Shown here in pieces: positions 1 through 11,949 of a DNA stretch of 64,000 nt. The notes under the pieces are model-generated. The model saw nothing but the letters and a program-made list of their open reading frames with translations. It ran no database searches and was not told where the DNA came from. Position 1 is the first letter of the stretch. Each line of letters opens with the position of its first letter. A program made the translations under genes and the position numbers. Origin of the DNA: Neodiprion pinetum (Eukaryota; Arthropoda; Insecta; Hymenoptera; Diprionidae); assembly GCF_021155775.2 (NCBI RefSeq), contig NC_060238.1:3520001-3584000 (forward strand), in the 5' to 3' direction.

Positions 1-2514
1 TTTTGTTTTTCTACTCTTTGCGAAAATCGTAACGCAGATACGTTCTGCCGGTGATATTTGTTCGAAAAATTAGTGCTACAAAGAATTTTTATCCATGTAT
101 TCTAATTTTTGTAAATTGAAAAGAAAAGAAATAAAATTAAAAAAATATATCTGGGATCAGAATGAATCGTCTCATTCGTCAGCCTTGTTTTTTAATTAAC
201 TCGGGGATATCCGCGAGGGGATAAAAAATTTGAGGCAAAAATAAAGAAAGACGGAAGTTTGAGGCTGGGAAGATGATGAGTCGAGTAACGAAACGCGAAC
301 AGAAACTATACAATAATAATTGGAGGGATGTGCAGCGGGGCTTTTGTCCGGGGGAATATTTGTCACCTTGCCGATTCTGTCTCTGTGTGTATGGTCTTTG
401 CGACAATGTATGAGTGCTAAGAAATGAAGATATAATGCCGAAGAAAGGGAATTAGCCACGTGAAGCGTGTCCTACACGTGTGGGAGGAAACTCTTGCCCG
501 GATGACCTAACTCGATTATATCTCTCACCTTTATCAAGCTACATCATCGTTACCTTACTTATAACCCAACCCGACCCGCGCCCGGGAGCATCTATCATAA
601 CGGAAGTGGGAAAAAGAATGGGGCGAAAAAAATAAATAAATAAATGAATAAATGTAAGAAGAGTGCAAAGAATGACAGAACGGTTTAAGTTGCCGCGTCG
701 AGTAATCGCGTTTTTTATTCCATTTTAAACGTCCTCCGGAAGTAACCGCCATGGAAATACGATTTTTCAAAGGGATTCAAATAAATGTCACAGATTTTTC
801 AGTCCTTTTTTCTAACGAGGCTTGTTTCTTTTTTATTTTATTTATTATTTATTTTTTTTTTTGGGAAACTTTATTCAATTTTATTGCTTTTACTCATTTT
901 ATCTCACCAGATCAATTCAATGATTTCGTGATCGATAAAGTCAGTCAGAATATATATCCCCCACCTTGGAACATTCTAAGGAAAGGTTCGTGTCTTGGTT
1001 AAGTGTCGGTAAAGTATCGGATAGGAATCTGTGCCCAGAACTCTTCTCGTTTATCTACTTTGACGTTTTTAGGATATGTTTGAGTCTTTTCTTCTTGATG
1101 AAATTTCAGAATGAAATTATTTCACTGTGATTAGCGTGTGTTAATGCCGAATCGGTTCGGGGGTTTCGAAGTCAGAGAGCCGTTTGCGATTAGAGAGATT
1201 GCCGGAAACGTCTCGCGCATCGACGGTTGGTTAATTTCCAATTATCCGGGAGGCGCGAAGCCGTTTTGCCCGCGGGGCGTGAAAGCCCTTCAGCGTCGAG
1301 CGGCGATCGTCCTGCAACAGGACGAAATCGGTTGGCTGCAAGGCGGGTGACGTCATAATCGTCCGACAGCCTTGGCCGCCGATCACGTAATCCAGGATCC
1401 CATCATTTATGCTAAACGGACTTTCGCGGTGGGAACTGCCTCGCTGATTGCCTCGAATGATTATCAAACCATCCCGCCATTTACACCTCCACCCCAGGAT
1501 CAGCGGCACGTACCTGCTGCACGTCGTCCTAGCTATCGAAATTTAATCACCGCAATATCCACAGCCACACTTTGTCTCTGCCAAAGGCACCGCGATTAAT
1601 TTTCTCCCTAATATGACACCGTGATTAGCAGCCTTGCAATATTCGCTCAATTTTCATCCCGCGTTGAAGCTTCTTCGATTATATGTTATATCCTGCGGAT
1701 ACGCGGGTTGACGATTTTAATTTACCGATACTTATCGTCTGCAAATTATGAGAATGATACAAAATGATGGATTATTTTTTCACGATTGATCAAGTTTTTT
1801 TTTTATTTACAATTCGTTTTTGTTTCTTACAAACACGAAAGAAGCAATGCAGTATCAATTTACGTGATTAAAGTATCAATTATTATCATTGCCGTACTTA
1901 TTCAGTACCTATTTGATGCAATAAGTGAAAGATGAATGAATATTTTCACCTGAAATTGAAAAAATTATTGAACAAAGCTACAAATTATCAAAAAACTTTT
2001 CCACTATTCGCGAAAATTTGATTTTGAATTTACGGTTTGAGAAAAAAAAAAAAAAAAATACAAAATGATTGACTAATCGATTAACTTTTACGAATTTAAT
2101 CGAGTCGTGTTCGATCATTTTTTTGAACTCGATTAATCGATGCATCGATTATTTTGAGCTTAGTAGCCGAAATCGCTAGATGTCACTTACACCCGTTTCG
2201 TTAGTCGAAAATTTTGAAAGGCTTCGCAAATGCGACCTTTATTGGATTTTATTATAGTTATAATAATGCCCTACAATTTTTGTGGAATTATTTGTTTAAG
2301 TTTCTAGGTTTGGACGTGGGGTAAAAATTTAAAAAGATTGGACACAATGAAAGTATCATAATGTCGAATTTTCATAATAGAAAGTCTGCGTATAACAAAA
2401 TCAAAATTTAGAAAGTTAAAGTACAGAAAATTTGTAAGAATTTCGATTATTCTATATTTTCACTGGCTATATTTTTATTCTATCTAACGATTCTGTATTT
2501 CGGTATTGTTTCAG
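1..2514. other. Intergenic or intronic DNA with a GC-richer block
   Basis: No convincing gene is visible. Most of the stretch is AT-rich. Positions about 1131-1600 are clearly richer in G+C and CpG than their surroundings and are open in several frames on both strands, but none of the translations resembles a family I know and no good splice pair bounds them. A perfect cAMP-response-element palindrome, TGACGTCA, lies at 1348-1355. The block could be a conserved regulatory element or part of an unrecognised exon. Neither is shown. Confidence 0.5.
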
Positions 2515-2598
2515 GTTTGGAGGATGAATTTCAGGCATCGGCTGAACAAATTTGACTGCTTTTTGAATACCGACAGCAGCGTACAATATTCCAAGTGA
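2515..2598 (+). CDS. Candidate terminal coding exon (27 codons), unrecognised
   Basis: A good acceptor (pyrimidine-rich, ending GTTTCAG at 2508-2514) precedes an open phase-0 frame that begins VWRMNFRHRLNKFDCFLN and ends SSVQYSK before a TGA at 2596-2598. The basic-aromatic pattern followed by a cysteine is reminiscent of helix 8 and the short tail of a class A G-protein-coupled receptor (NPxxY-x5-F...C), but the NPxxY part would have to sit on an upstream exon that I cannot find. A donor-like AAA|GTGAGT at 2631/2632 means the same segment could instead be a non-coding exon of 117 nt. Low confidence in either reading. Confidence 0.22.
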   Translation, partial: VWRMNFRHRLNKFDCFLNTDSSVQYSK

Positions 2599-3233
2599 AA
2601 TAATATCTCGTTACCACTACAGAATTATAAAGTGAGTGGTATTTCTTTTTTAAAGAAGTCTTTGTCCCTGCTATATACCTTTCTGCTTATTATTCACTCC
2701 TTTTCGCTTCGTTTTATTATTAAGGATTCTTTCAAAACGTGCAGGTACCTTCGTTATAAAATCGAATATACGCGCTTATGAATTATTCGCCGTACGAGGT
2801 TCGCCTGTGTCTTGGGGATTTGTTGGTTGATAAATTGCTGGGTCGAAAAAAAGAGAGGAGAATTTTCCACTTTCAATTCCAGGCGACCATACGCTAGATT
2901 TTTATCCAACATTAAGTTACGTGCATATTTTTTTTCTACCCAATAGAATGTAAAATTTTTAAAAGGCTGCAAGTCGATAGCTGTAATTGAAAGCAGAAGT
3001 GTTTAGGAAAATTTGCGTCATATTTTTCAAGACGTTTGTCAATATTTATAATCAATGAGTCATGAATTTCGAATCTTGAGTTTATTGAGATCAAGGAAAC
3101 TGGAAGAAAAGTCTTGTCAAGAAGTTCGTATAATATTGAATCCGTAGATTTTAGGAAATGTTTGAGGCTTTCATTCTTGCTCAAATATTTACTTCTTTTT
3201 CAAACTTCTAATATCAATTTTTCTTTCCAACAG

Positions 3234-3404
3234 CTCTTGCATCGAATTCCGCGTCATAAGGAAGCTGATTCCTATTTAATTCTTGGATAAGTGCTCCTTT
3301 GAAGTCTCTGCAAGGAAGTAAAATGTACAGCAGCAGCAGCAGCAGCAGCATAATATAGCAGCAGAATCAGCAAAAGCAGCGGCAGCAAAGTGTTGAGCAA
3401 AAAG
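3234..3404 (+). other. Candidate non-coding (UTR or lncRNA) exon containing a CAG run
   Basis: The segment is bounded by a strong acceptor (TTTTTCTTTCCAACAG ending at 3233) and a plausible donor (AAAAAG|GTAATT at 3404/3405). Inside is a cluster of CAG/CAGCAG triplets at about 3329-3390. No frame is open throughout, so if transcribed it would be untranslated. It could be paired with the exon-like segment ending at 2631. RNA data would be needed to call it real. Confidence 0.22.
3328..3392 (+). repeat. CAG-rich trinucleotide repeat
   Basis: About seven uninterrupted CAG triplets are followed by interrupted CAG/CAA/CGG units (AGCAGCAGAATCAGCAAAAGCAGCGGCAGC). TAATATAG interrupts the run, so it is not a clean polyglutamine frame. 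Confidence 0.85.
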
Positions 3405-5084
3405 GTAATTGCCTTCTCCTACGATAATTAAATTCACCTACTAAATCGAATCTAGCAGAGATAAATTGAACCCCAATTTATCCATCCATCCTGGATCAAA
3501 CAAATTAGCTGTAATCGTTTAAAATTCACTCCAATATATATATTTAACCCGCAATTAAAAATGCAATTTTTATATCTAGAATTTTTTCAACAGTTTTTTA
3601 TCAAAAATTACAGTTTAGAATTTTCTTTCCCGAAAAAGGATTAGAAATATGCTATTTAAGGATCTTTCCATTCCTTTCGTACGTAAACAATAAATTTTGT
3701 TTATTCGCTAATTTTGCTCCTGGAAAATATTTCACGAATATTTTCACTCAATCAACTCTTATTCAAAGTTTTGGATCCTTTTCTTATTTAAACCAATGAT
3801 TAATTTCCGAACAATAAAGAAAAAAAACAACAAACAAAAAAAAAAAGGGTTGTAGAAAAATTCGAAACGAATTACGTTAACCAATTATCTAATTTTCAAA
3901 TGTAAAACAACAAGGGTAGCTGCAAGCTCTGTTCAAGCTTACACAAATATCGTCAAACGGGAAGGCTCAAAGCGGTTGAAAGCGAGCAAAAAAAATTGTC
4001 AGTAATAATTTTATGAACGGCATGCAGCTGCCGGCAGCCGGTGCGTCAAAGTTGATACGGTTAACCGGAAAGCCATTATCCAGAGTGCAATATCTGTCGC
4101 ATATAAAAGCCCCGCGCTGCGCAAGCTTGCCCGATTTTTCCGCACGTGTCGCTTTGTTCATGGAAAACTGACCCCTGCGGAAACATCGCTCCGAATATTT
4201 GTAATCCTTTGTGTACTTCGTTGCGTTGTTTGTATATTTTTTTGCTGTTTTCTTTTTTCTCTTCTTGTACATTTCGTTCCCTATTTTTTCGTGTTTTTCA
4301 ATTCGCTCGTTTTGTTTTCCTCGCATTTTCATTACCGTTTGACTGCGGTAGCTTTTCTTCGTATTTCCCACGCTTCGAATGCTACTGGATAAAAAAAAAA
4401 AAAAAAAGAAAAGAAAAGAGACTTAGCGATGAATTGTTTTTTTATTTTCTTTTTTTTTTTTCAACTCCTTCTATCTGCTTCATACGCGCAACTTCGACAA
4501 AGTATAGAATTCTACGTTTCTTGCAGCAGCGGCAGCAGTTGAAAATTTTGCTAATTTTACGTCTTTTATGTTTTTCTTACCATTCGTTTCATTTTACCTA
4601 TTTCATCATCACAGTGTTTCTGTTCGATTGCGAATTCCGAGCTTTCGAAAATTCGAATCTTGCTGTACGTCAATTACCCAAATTTAGACGAATGACGATA
4701 TTGAAATATGAAAGAGAGAAAAAAAAAATAAAAAATCATCTCTAAGCTCCATATTCTGGAATCAGAATTATTCAGGAGTTAAAACTGACGTATTCATATG
4801 TATCAATGTATCCGGATCTCGCAATTTTGCTATAAAATCTTGTCTTCTTTATACCCCATTTTTTATCCTCATAATTCTTATCTTTCAAGGCGACGTAAAA
4901 ACTTAATCAAGATTTGTGGCCATAACTAAAATATGATTTTCATTATTATATCCTCTTATTTTCATTTTTCTTTTCTCCTCAGTTACACAGAGCGACGAAA
5001 CGGCAGTAACTTTTATTTATTACCGACGCTCAGCGTCCTATTAATATATACCTATACTTATGCGTATAATATATACTATACATG

Positions 5085-5163
<79 letters not shown>

Positions 5164-7035
5164 CATATATACACGTGGCATTAGGGTACCTATATTAATT
5201 TCACCCGAACGATATAACAATAAACCGTTAAAACGCTCGCACACATATGCACAAAATACTCACACACACACACGGAATAATAATATACGAATACGATGTC
5301 GTGGGTATTATTCAGGCCCCTTCACCTCTGATTTACTCCGTCCCAAAACTGTCGTTAAATCTCGATTAAACTTTATCGAACTTCCCATGTATAAAGCCAT
5401 AAGGCACCCATAGACTGGGTGCTGAATCTGCGTCTTAAGACTATAGATGGAACGATATTAAACATTAGGTGCTTTGATTGAAGACCGAAATGTAACAATT
5501 ATACGCACCAGGGTTCGAAATGCAGTGTAATCGATCAGGCGAGGAGAAAATACCGGCTGATAAGAAAGACGATCGGATTTGATTGTAAGAAGCGGTTTTC
5601 ACATCGAGGCTAAGATAAATTTGAGATATTGTTAAACCTTCGAGATTGCGTGATGAACTAATAACTGCTAACTGAATAATTTGACGAGTAGGAAGAGCCT
5701 TTTGCCTCTTTGTGTGATAAAGAGAATCGGATAAAATGGCTGGAATTGAGTTGGGAGTTGGAAAAACAAAGTGAGAAAAATGGAGAAACGGTTACTTTAT
5801 AGTTTTTATGAAAATAGACTCGTCGAGAAACGATAATTGTTTTAAATCTTGCGACTCACGAGAGATTAAGAACGTAACGAATGATTGGTTATTCAATTTT
5901 AACGAGCTAATTAATTTCGCGATAATTATCTACCACTGTTATTTTTTGCTATACAATTTTCCCTACTCAGCTCGACGATTTTTATTGTTACTTTTTTTTT
6001 AGAAAAATTATTTCATATCCAATTTAAAATTAAACTCTGCTCAATTAATTTCATCTCACCTTGTTTTCTCGCCGATCCTCAGTTTTCAAGTTTAGTGTAA
6101 CGTCTTTGTAAGAATCTTTGCTGTAAATCACTAAGGCGATTCAAATTTTCACCTAAAATATGTTTACTAAGTTCATTGTTACGTTATGTTATCTTATGTT
6201 GCCTACATACACTATTCATTGAACTTAGAACGTAAAGATTTTTAACTGTCACAGTTATGTCAGGAAATGAGATAAGGATTAATTCGGAATGATTATACGG
6301 ATATCGATATAATAAAAAAACAAAAAGGAGAAGGTATAACCGTGATCGATATAACTTTACAGAACAGTGTTCAAACAATCTCTTAACTTGGCAATACTAG
6401 CAATGCATGTTCAATTTGCAGTAATTCGCAGGCAGCGATAAAAGCTCATCAACTGTAGTGACTATGCATCATAAATAATAGCCAAGTTCGTTTGACCTTA
6501 GAACCTGATATGCAACGGATCAAGGTAAAAATAGATTATGAAATAATATTAAAGAAGTCAAAAAGGAGAAAAAAAAAATTAGTTAGATAACGAACTTTTA
6601 TTATGAAAGTTTGTTTTCTGTATAAAATATTCTTTGAATTACTCATCTTTAAAAAGATTTGCAAATCTTTAGTCACACTCAAACCTTAAAATTAATTTGT
6701 TTCTGTTATCACTTTGTCGTTAAATAATTAATGAAACAAGTAATCGGTGTACCCGTTAGTCAATCGATTGTCTACTTTTAGTCAAAGAGAAACGGAGCCA
6801 GATTCAAAAACGTGTATTCGAGTTCACGAATATCAATGACGAATATTTGCGTCCGCACTTGCATTCACGAATACATAAGAATTTAAATATGCCACATCAC
6901 TATACTGTGTCGTAAATTGAAGCTGTCGTCAATTTGTTAGGTGAAAAATTGGGGCCGAGTCTCGTATATGCTATAGCGAAGCGTATATGAACTTTGATGT
7001 ATGCGAGTTTCGTTCGGATGCGCAGTTACATACGC
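3405..7035. other. AT-rich intergenic DNA upstream of the P450
   Basis: No gene is recognised. The stretch holds a GC-richer patch near 4020-4190 with a TATAAAAG box at 4102-4109, poly-A/T runs, and a long (TA)n microsatellite near 5080-5165. Open frames here are short, low-complexity, and run through homopolymers or (TA)n. Confidence 0.6.
5080..5165. repeat. (TA)n microsatellite with CACA interruptions
   Basis: Alternating TA runs over about 85 bp are interrupted once by ACACAC. The apparent tyrosine/isoleucine-rich open frames over it on both strands are artefacts of the repeat. Confidence 0.95.
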
Positions 7036-7071
7036 CTATTTAAGTGTGGACTGGTAATCAGTCCGTCAGTG
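7036..7071 (+). promoter_or_regulatory. Core promoter of the P450 gene (TATA box plus initiator)
   Basis: A TATA-like CTATTTAAG lies at 7036-7044. A TCAGTG initiator lies at 7066-7071, with its A at 7068, which puts the first T of TATTTAA at -31, the canonical arthropod spacing. A second TCAGTC at 7058-7063 fits less well (-23). With a start at 7068 the 5'UTR would be 20 nt. The motif arrangement is seen directly; promoter function is inferred. Confidence 0.6.
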
Positions 7072-7087
7072 AGCTCAGAGTCCAGCC

Positions 7088-8626
7088 ATGGATCAGACGT
7101 ACTGCATAATCGGCCTAATTTTGGTGGCAGTCTCGCTTCTATACCGGCATTTGACCAGCACTTACGGTTATTGGAAAGAAAAGTCTGTACCATGTTTGGA
7201 TGGAGCTATACCTGGTCTCGGACACGTCGCGCCGATGATTTTTCTGCGGAAGCAGATGACTGATTTGTACCAAGAGTTCTACAACAAGATGCCGGATCGC
7301 AGTGTAATCGGTTTCTACAACTTTCGAAGCCCGTCTTTGATCCTGCGCGATCCGGAACTGGTGAAGTGCGTAATGTCGAAAAACTTCAAGGATTTCTCCG
7401 ACAATAACTTCGATATAGACAAAAGGATGGATCCTATACTTGCCGCCAATCCCTTCTTCACAAACGGAGATCGTTGGAAAGCCTCGAGACAGCAATTGAG
7501 CGCAGCCTTCACCTCGGGAAAGCTTAAATATTTATTCGAGTCGATCAGGATCGCTTGTGACGAGCTTGACGGGTATGTGAATAAAAAATGCAGCGGAAAA
7601 GGTCACCGCGATACAGCCGAGCTGGAATTAAAGGATCTATTCTCGAAATACACTGCTGAGATCGTCGCAAGCTCAGCCTTCGGTGTCGACGGTGACAGCT
7701 TTAAAAGTGACAGTAAAGACGGACCGTTCAGAGCCGTTGGACGACTGGTGTTCGAGCCGAGCATCGCGAAGGGTCTGATCCAGACCATCGTGCTGTTCGT
7801 ACCGATGCTGTCGAGGATTCTGAAGATACGTTTCATACCCAAAGAAGTGGATCAGTTCTTTAGGAAGATCGTCCAAGACGTTATGAAGCACAGGGAAGAG
7901 CGAGGCGTAAAACGTCCGGACTTCTTGCAGCTCATGATCGAGGCTAAGAAGAACTCCAAGGTCGACTCGAGCTTGGAGCAGGTCTTCGATGACAACGTCA
8001 TCACCGCTCACGCTGCCTCCTTCTTCTTCGACGGGTACGAAACTGCCAGCATCACCTTAAGCTTCCTGGTATTCCAGCTTGCCGCACATCCCGAAGTCCA
8101 AGATCGTCTCCGCCAAGAAGTCGTAGACGTTGTTTCAAAGAGTGGTGGCCTCACTTACGAAGCTGTCCAGGAAATGGTGTACATGGATCGAGTCATCAAC
8201 GAGTCAACGCGCCTTTTTCCCGTTGCCGGAGCTCTGCTGAAACGGTGCACGAATGACACTGAGCTCGTAGGTTCGGACGGAATCACTTGTCCCGTCAGTA
8301 CTGGAACTTTTGTCGTGATACCGACTGCTGCTTTGCACACGGATCCCGAGTACTGGCCGAAACCTGAGGAATTTAATCCTGAACGTTTCACCGAGGAGAA
8401 CAAACAGCGGCGACACAAATTTGTCCATCTTCCGTTTGGAGAGGGGCCGAGGATTTGTCCTGGACAACGGGTCGCCATGCTTATCATGAAGGCTGCTGTC
8501 GCGACGATCATTCAGAAGTACAGATTCGAACTTTCGTCGCGTACCAAAATTCCCATTCAACTGGACCCGAATTACTTTTTGACGAGTGCTGTTGGCGGAC
8601 TTTGGGTTAAATTCACACCGTTGTAA
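7088..8626 (+). CDS. Cytochrome P450, CYP3-clan type, single exon
   Basis: Microsomal haem monooxygenase of 512 residues, the usual length for insect P450s. It has an N-terminal hydrophobic anchor (about residues 6-19), then a proline/glycine hinge (PGLGHVAP, about 42-49). The C-helix WxxxR is W130 to R134. The I-helix oxygen-activation motif is DGYET (315-319), the K-helix ExxR is E372-R375, and PERF is at 431-434. The haem loop FGEGPRICPG (450-459) supplies the axial cysteine C457. All landmarks are intact and no stop or frameshift interrupts the frame, so it is probably functional. The chosen ATG has a purine at -3 and G at +4 and lies just after a TATA/Inr pair; the upstream ATG near 6994 is in another frame. 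The overall pattern fits the CYP3 clan, whose insect members (CYP6, CYP9, CYP336 and others) oxidise plant toxins and pesticides or endogenous lipids. I cannot assign a family or substrate. The absence of introns suggests an intron-poor lineage or an old retroposed copy; no poly-A tract or target duplication is evident. Confidence 0.96.
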   Translation: MDQTYCIIGLILVAVSLLYRHLTSTYGYWKEKSVPCLDGAIPGLGHVAPMIFLRKQMTDLYQEFYNKMPDRSVIGFYNFRSPSLILRDPELVKCVMSKNFKDFSDNNFDIDKRMDPILAANPFFTNGDRWKASRQQLSAAFTSGKLKYLFESIRIACDELDGYVNKKCSGKGHRDTAELELKDLFSKYTAEIVASSAFGVDGDSFKSDSKDGPFRAVGRLVFEPSIAKGLIQTIVLFVPMLSRILKIRFIPKEVDQFFRKIVQDVMKHREERGVKRPDFLQLMIEAKKNSKVDSSLEQVFDDNVITAHAASFFFDGYETASITLSFLVFQLAAHPEVQDRLRQEVVDVVSKSGGLTYEAVQEMVYMDRVINESTRLFPVAGALLKRCTNDTELVGSDGITCPVSTGTFVVIPTAALHTDPEYWPKPEEFNPERFTEENKQRRHKFVHLPFGEGPRICPGQRVAMLIMKAAVATIIQKYRFELSSRTKIPIQLDPNYFLTSAVGGLWVKFTPL

Positions 8627-8791
8627 AAGGAGCTGCTTCTTCATGGACTGATAATGTAGGGATCTTGGCCCCTTTGGCCTCGAAAGTCGAATCGGTAGTG
8701 ATTCAAGGTCTGAGAAATTATGATCGTTTTCAGTTTCACTTGAGTTTTTCTTGACTTGGTTTTTACAGTCAGTATGTACAACATTCACTTC

Positions 8792-8797
8792 ATTAAA
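8792..8797 (+). terminator. Likely poly(A) signal of the P450 gene (ATTAAA)
   Basis: ATTAAA lies 166 nt after the stop codon and is followed within 30-40 nt by a GT/T-rich stretch (GTCTCTGTTGTTTCG). An AATAAA at 8981-8986 is an alternative distal signal. Cleavage sites are inferred. Confidence 0.5.
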
Positions 8798-9690
8798 AGT
8801 ATCTCATATCATCCTTTCTAGTCTCTGTTGTTTCGAAAATCTTGCTTGTTAACAACGGGAGAAACAAAATGGTTTACGCAATAGCAGGTAATTTTGTATG
8901 CCAGAAATTAGTTGTGAAAAAAAAGTCCAGTCCTTATTCAGTCATAGTCCGTCTCCTACGATTCTTGAACTTTACATTATAATAAAGATTTTCAACATAT
9001 ATCAGGTTTGGTGATGGGATTTGTACAAGTAATTGTACCTAAAAATTTTTACGGTTGTGATTTGAGGTGTTTTGCATTCAAGTAGAGATATTGGATTTAG
9101 TATTTATGTATAATAACTATACCATACAATTATCGCATAATATGAACAACTCTGACCTGGTACAATCTTATCGACAGACTTATAATAATTGGTTTGAATG
9201 TAAACACTAACCGCCAGACGAGAAGTTACAGTTCTCGATCATGTTTTCAACCTTGGATATGTATCACCCAGCGAGTTACTGCCAATTTGCGACTATCGCC
9301 ACTTGTCGTTATGACCTACTTTATTGCGAAGCTCATTTACCCATTACCGCCAATTTAAATAGCTATCATTGCTCAAAGTGCGATATGAGAGAATTTTTCT
9401 TCATCCAAAAATAGTATCATTGTTTTTTCTCCTCGTGAAATCAACGTAACAGTCTTTTTAATTGTTTGAATATGACGGATTTGGTAATTAAATTAAGCTT
9501 GGGGCCAAAGAAAAGCTTAATGATTAATCGAACAGATTTTTTTCATACATGAATAAGAGATTCAAAAAACCATTGCCCATTGACGATAACTGTTGAAGAA
9601 AGTGATACGATGAATAAAATTCTCCTAAATCGCATGAATAATTTTCAAATTTGTAAAATCCTGAAAACTATCTTTATATACGTAATGCTA
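8798..9690. other. Intergenic DNA downstream of the P450
   Basis: AT-rich sequence with no long open frame and no recognisable element, apart from the distal AATAAA at 8981. Confidence 0.6.
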
Positions 9691-9938
9691 TATATGGGGC
9701 CTTCCATGTCAAATTGATCCCTCTTTTCCTGCACCATTTTTGATTCGTTACGCGATTTTTTATACGCTCCGTTTCAAAATCACCCTCATTAATTACAACG
9801 AATTGAGCATTTGAATAAAAATTCCGAAAAAATTCGTGGTACCGTATAAGAGTTGGGACAATTTCTGAAAAAAATTTGAACAAAATCAAAAATGGTGAGG
9901 ATCAGGTGTCGGTTGGATTCGCATGGAATTCCCCATAT
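9691..9938. mobile_element. MITE-like element with inverted TATGGGG termini
   Basis: The left end (TATATGGGGCCTTCCATG) and the reverse complement of the right end (ACATATGGGGAATTCCATG) match. A further matched block, CACCATTTTTGATT, occurs on both sides about 40 bp in. The 248-bp body has no coding capacity. A diverged relative of one arm occurs at 27631-27705. This is the architecture of a non-autonomous DNA transposon; the superfamily is not assignable and I see no clean target duplication. Confidence 0.6.
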
Positions 9939-11573
9939 GTATACATATACTCGGGGTGAACTTATACTTATATGTATGTATAGCATGCACATACTCATCC
10001 ACATATATATATATATATATATATGTATTGCGATTTCGTCAAAGGATCGTAGGGACGTGTGTCGTACGAGGCGTAAGTGTCTTATAGGTATTTCGAAACG
10101 CCGGTCGATCGGTGCAGGGAACTTTAGACCGCCCCGCTTTTTTCCGTATAAGGTACGTATATATACACATACCCATACGTGTACGGTGAAACGTGGACGG
10201 AATTCCTGAGCGGAAAAGTGAAAAACTTACCTCTTTAAGCTGCCTCTAAGCCCGGCTTTCCCGTCAGATATCCAAACGTGACAACTTATCCCTCCCCCAT
10301 ACCTTAACCCATTCCCTTTTTCTCCTCCGGAAACACCCCTCGTGTATTATGTTGTTGCCCTTTTTTTCGGGCAGAGAGATGATGGAAAAAAAGAAGAATA
10401 AATAAGAGAATAAAAATAAAACATGAAGAAAAAAAAAAAAAAAAAAAAAACAACACGCACACACACACTGGACGGGAAAAGTTTCGCAACGGTACTCGTC
10501 GTATCCAATTTCAAGACTATAAGTCAATTTTGAATCGTATAATTACTTTTTGCTTCTCATTTGTCGGTCTCCTAATGTTTTTTTTTTTTTTTTTGTTGTG
10601 TTCATTTCTTATTTATTTCTCACTTAAAGTTGTCTTGTATAATTTGATTGTAATTTGTACAAAATTGATGAAATCTGAACATGTATTGTAAAATTGTATA
10701 ACGGTCAACAGCGAAATTTTACCAATCAACGAACAAAGCTTTCCTCAAGGCTGCTTTCGCTGTATATCCGCTACGCATTACTATCCGTAGGTAGATGTGT
10801 ATATATATATATATATCCATGCATATTATGTATATGTATAATGTATGTGTACGCAGATTGTGATTAATATTTATTACGTCCTACCCACGATTTTCCAACA
10901 CCGTTTAACATATACAAATGTATACCATACATACGTAATACATAGTTTATTATGTATCGCGGCAAAATTCACGTTACACAGTCAAAACTCTCTGCAAGAT
11001 TTACCTCCTCGGTGTAAAAACTTACGTGAATACAAATTTGAAAAATGAAAAAAAATAAATAAATAAATAAAAAATCGATCATCGTACAAATTGACGTTAC
11101 TTGTATATATATATTGAGAAAAAAAAAAAAAAACCCGGTTACGAAACTTCTGTAAAATTGTCAGTCGTTACAAATTCGTAACGAAGGGAAGTTAACGATT
11201 GCGAAAAGTTGGAATCTCCACAATTAAATATTTATTCACCGCGTATGAGATCGATCACTTGTTTCCTTTCCATCCTCTTTTAACAGTTTGAAAAATACGA
11301 TGTTCGGAAATCTTTTTTTTTTTTTTTTTTTATTTTATTTTTTATTTAATTTTTTTTTTCTCCCTTCAAGGATCGAAAAGATTTTACCCTCGTCGATTTC
11401 CGCGGACATTTCTATGAACACGCGATTTATTCAGATTCTCGGGATACGTCCTCCGATACGGGTTTGGAAAGGGAAAGAGGGGCGGTCAATTTTTCATACA
11501 GGGGTAGAAGTTTCTTTACCTTGTCCTTTATTTTTTTTTTTTGTCTCGTCTTATCGTCTCTCTTTCACCGTTC

Positions 11574-11578
<5 letters not shown>

Positions 11579-11616
<38 letters not shown>
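11579..11616. repeat. (AT)n microsatellite
   Basis: An uninterrupted AT dinucleotide run followed by GTATGTATATA. Confidence 0.95.
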
Positions 11617-11624
<8 letters not shown>

Positions 11625-11875
11625 ATACTTTTCTGTATTCAATTTGCGTCGAAGCTCTGCATCTATCCTCGCTTTCGTACCTCTTGGCTTTCCTTCTCCG
11701 TCCGAACTCGGTTCCCCTTTTTCTTACCTACACCTGCCGTCGATGTACACACCTTTACGTAGGCCAACCCGCTACCCGGTGCAGATCGAGCAGCCCCTTG
11801 ATGGTAATAAGATGTAAAACGTATGCGGCGCGTATTAACATAGCTCGCCTCGTGTACCGTCAATATACACCCCCT

Positions 11876-11877
<2 letters not shown>

Positions 11878-11927
<50 letters not shown>

Positions 11928-11949
11928 CTCTCGCTCTCTCGCTCTCTCT
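11878..11949. repeat. (TC)n microsatellite
   Basis: A TC run of about 70 bp with three G substitutions (CTCGCTC) towards its right end. Confidence 0.95.

Noticed and set aside
4102..4109. TATAAAAG as a promoter
   Set aside because: No initiator at the right distance and no gene downstream.
5500..5540. GGTTCGAA tRNA B-box-like sequences (also near 14625)
   Set aside because: No matching A box, acceptor stem or anticodon arm could be drawn around them.
6994..7263. 89-codon frame overlapping the P450 start
   Set aside because: It is in a different frame from the P450, covers its promoter and first codons, and has no independent support.
7139..8788. Several minus-strand frames opposite the P450
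   Set aside because: They are antisense shadows of a GC-richer coding sequence.
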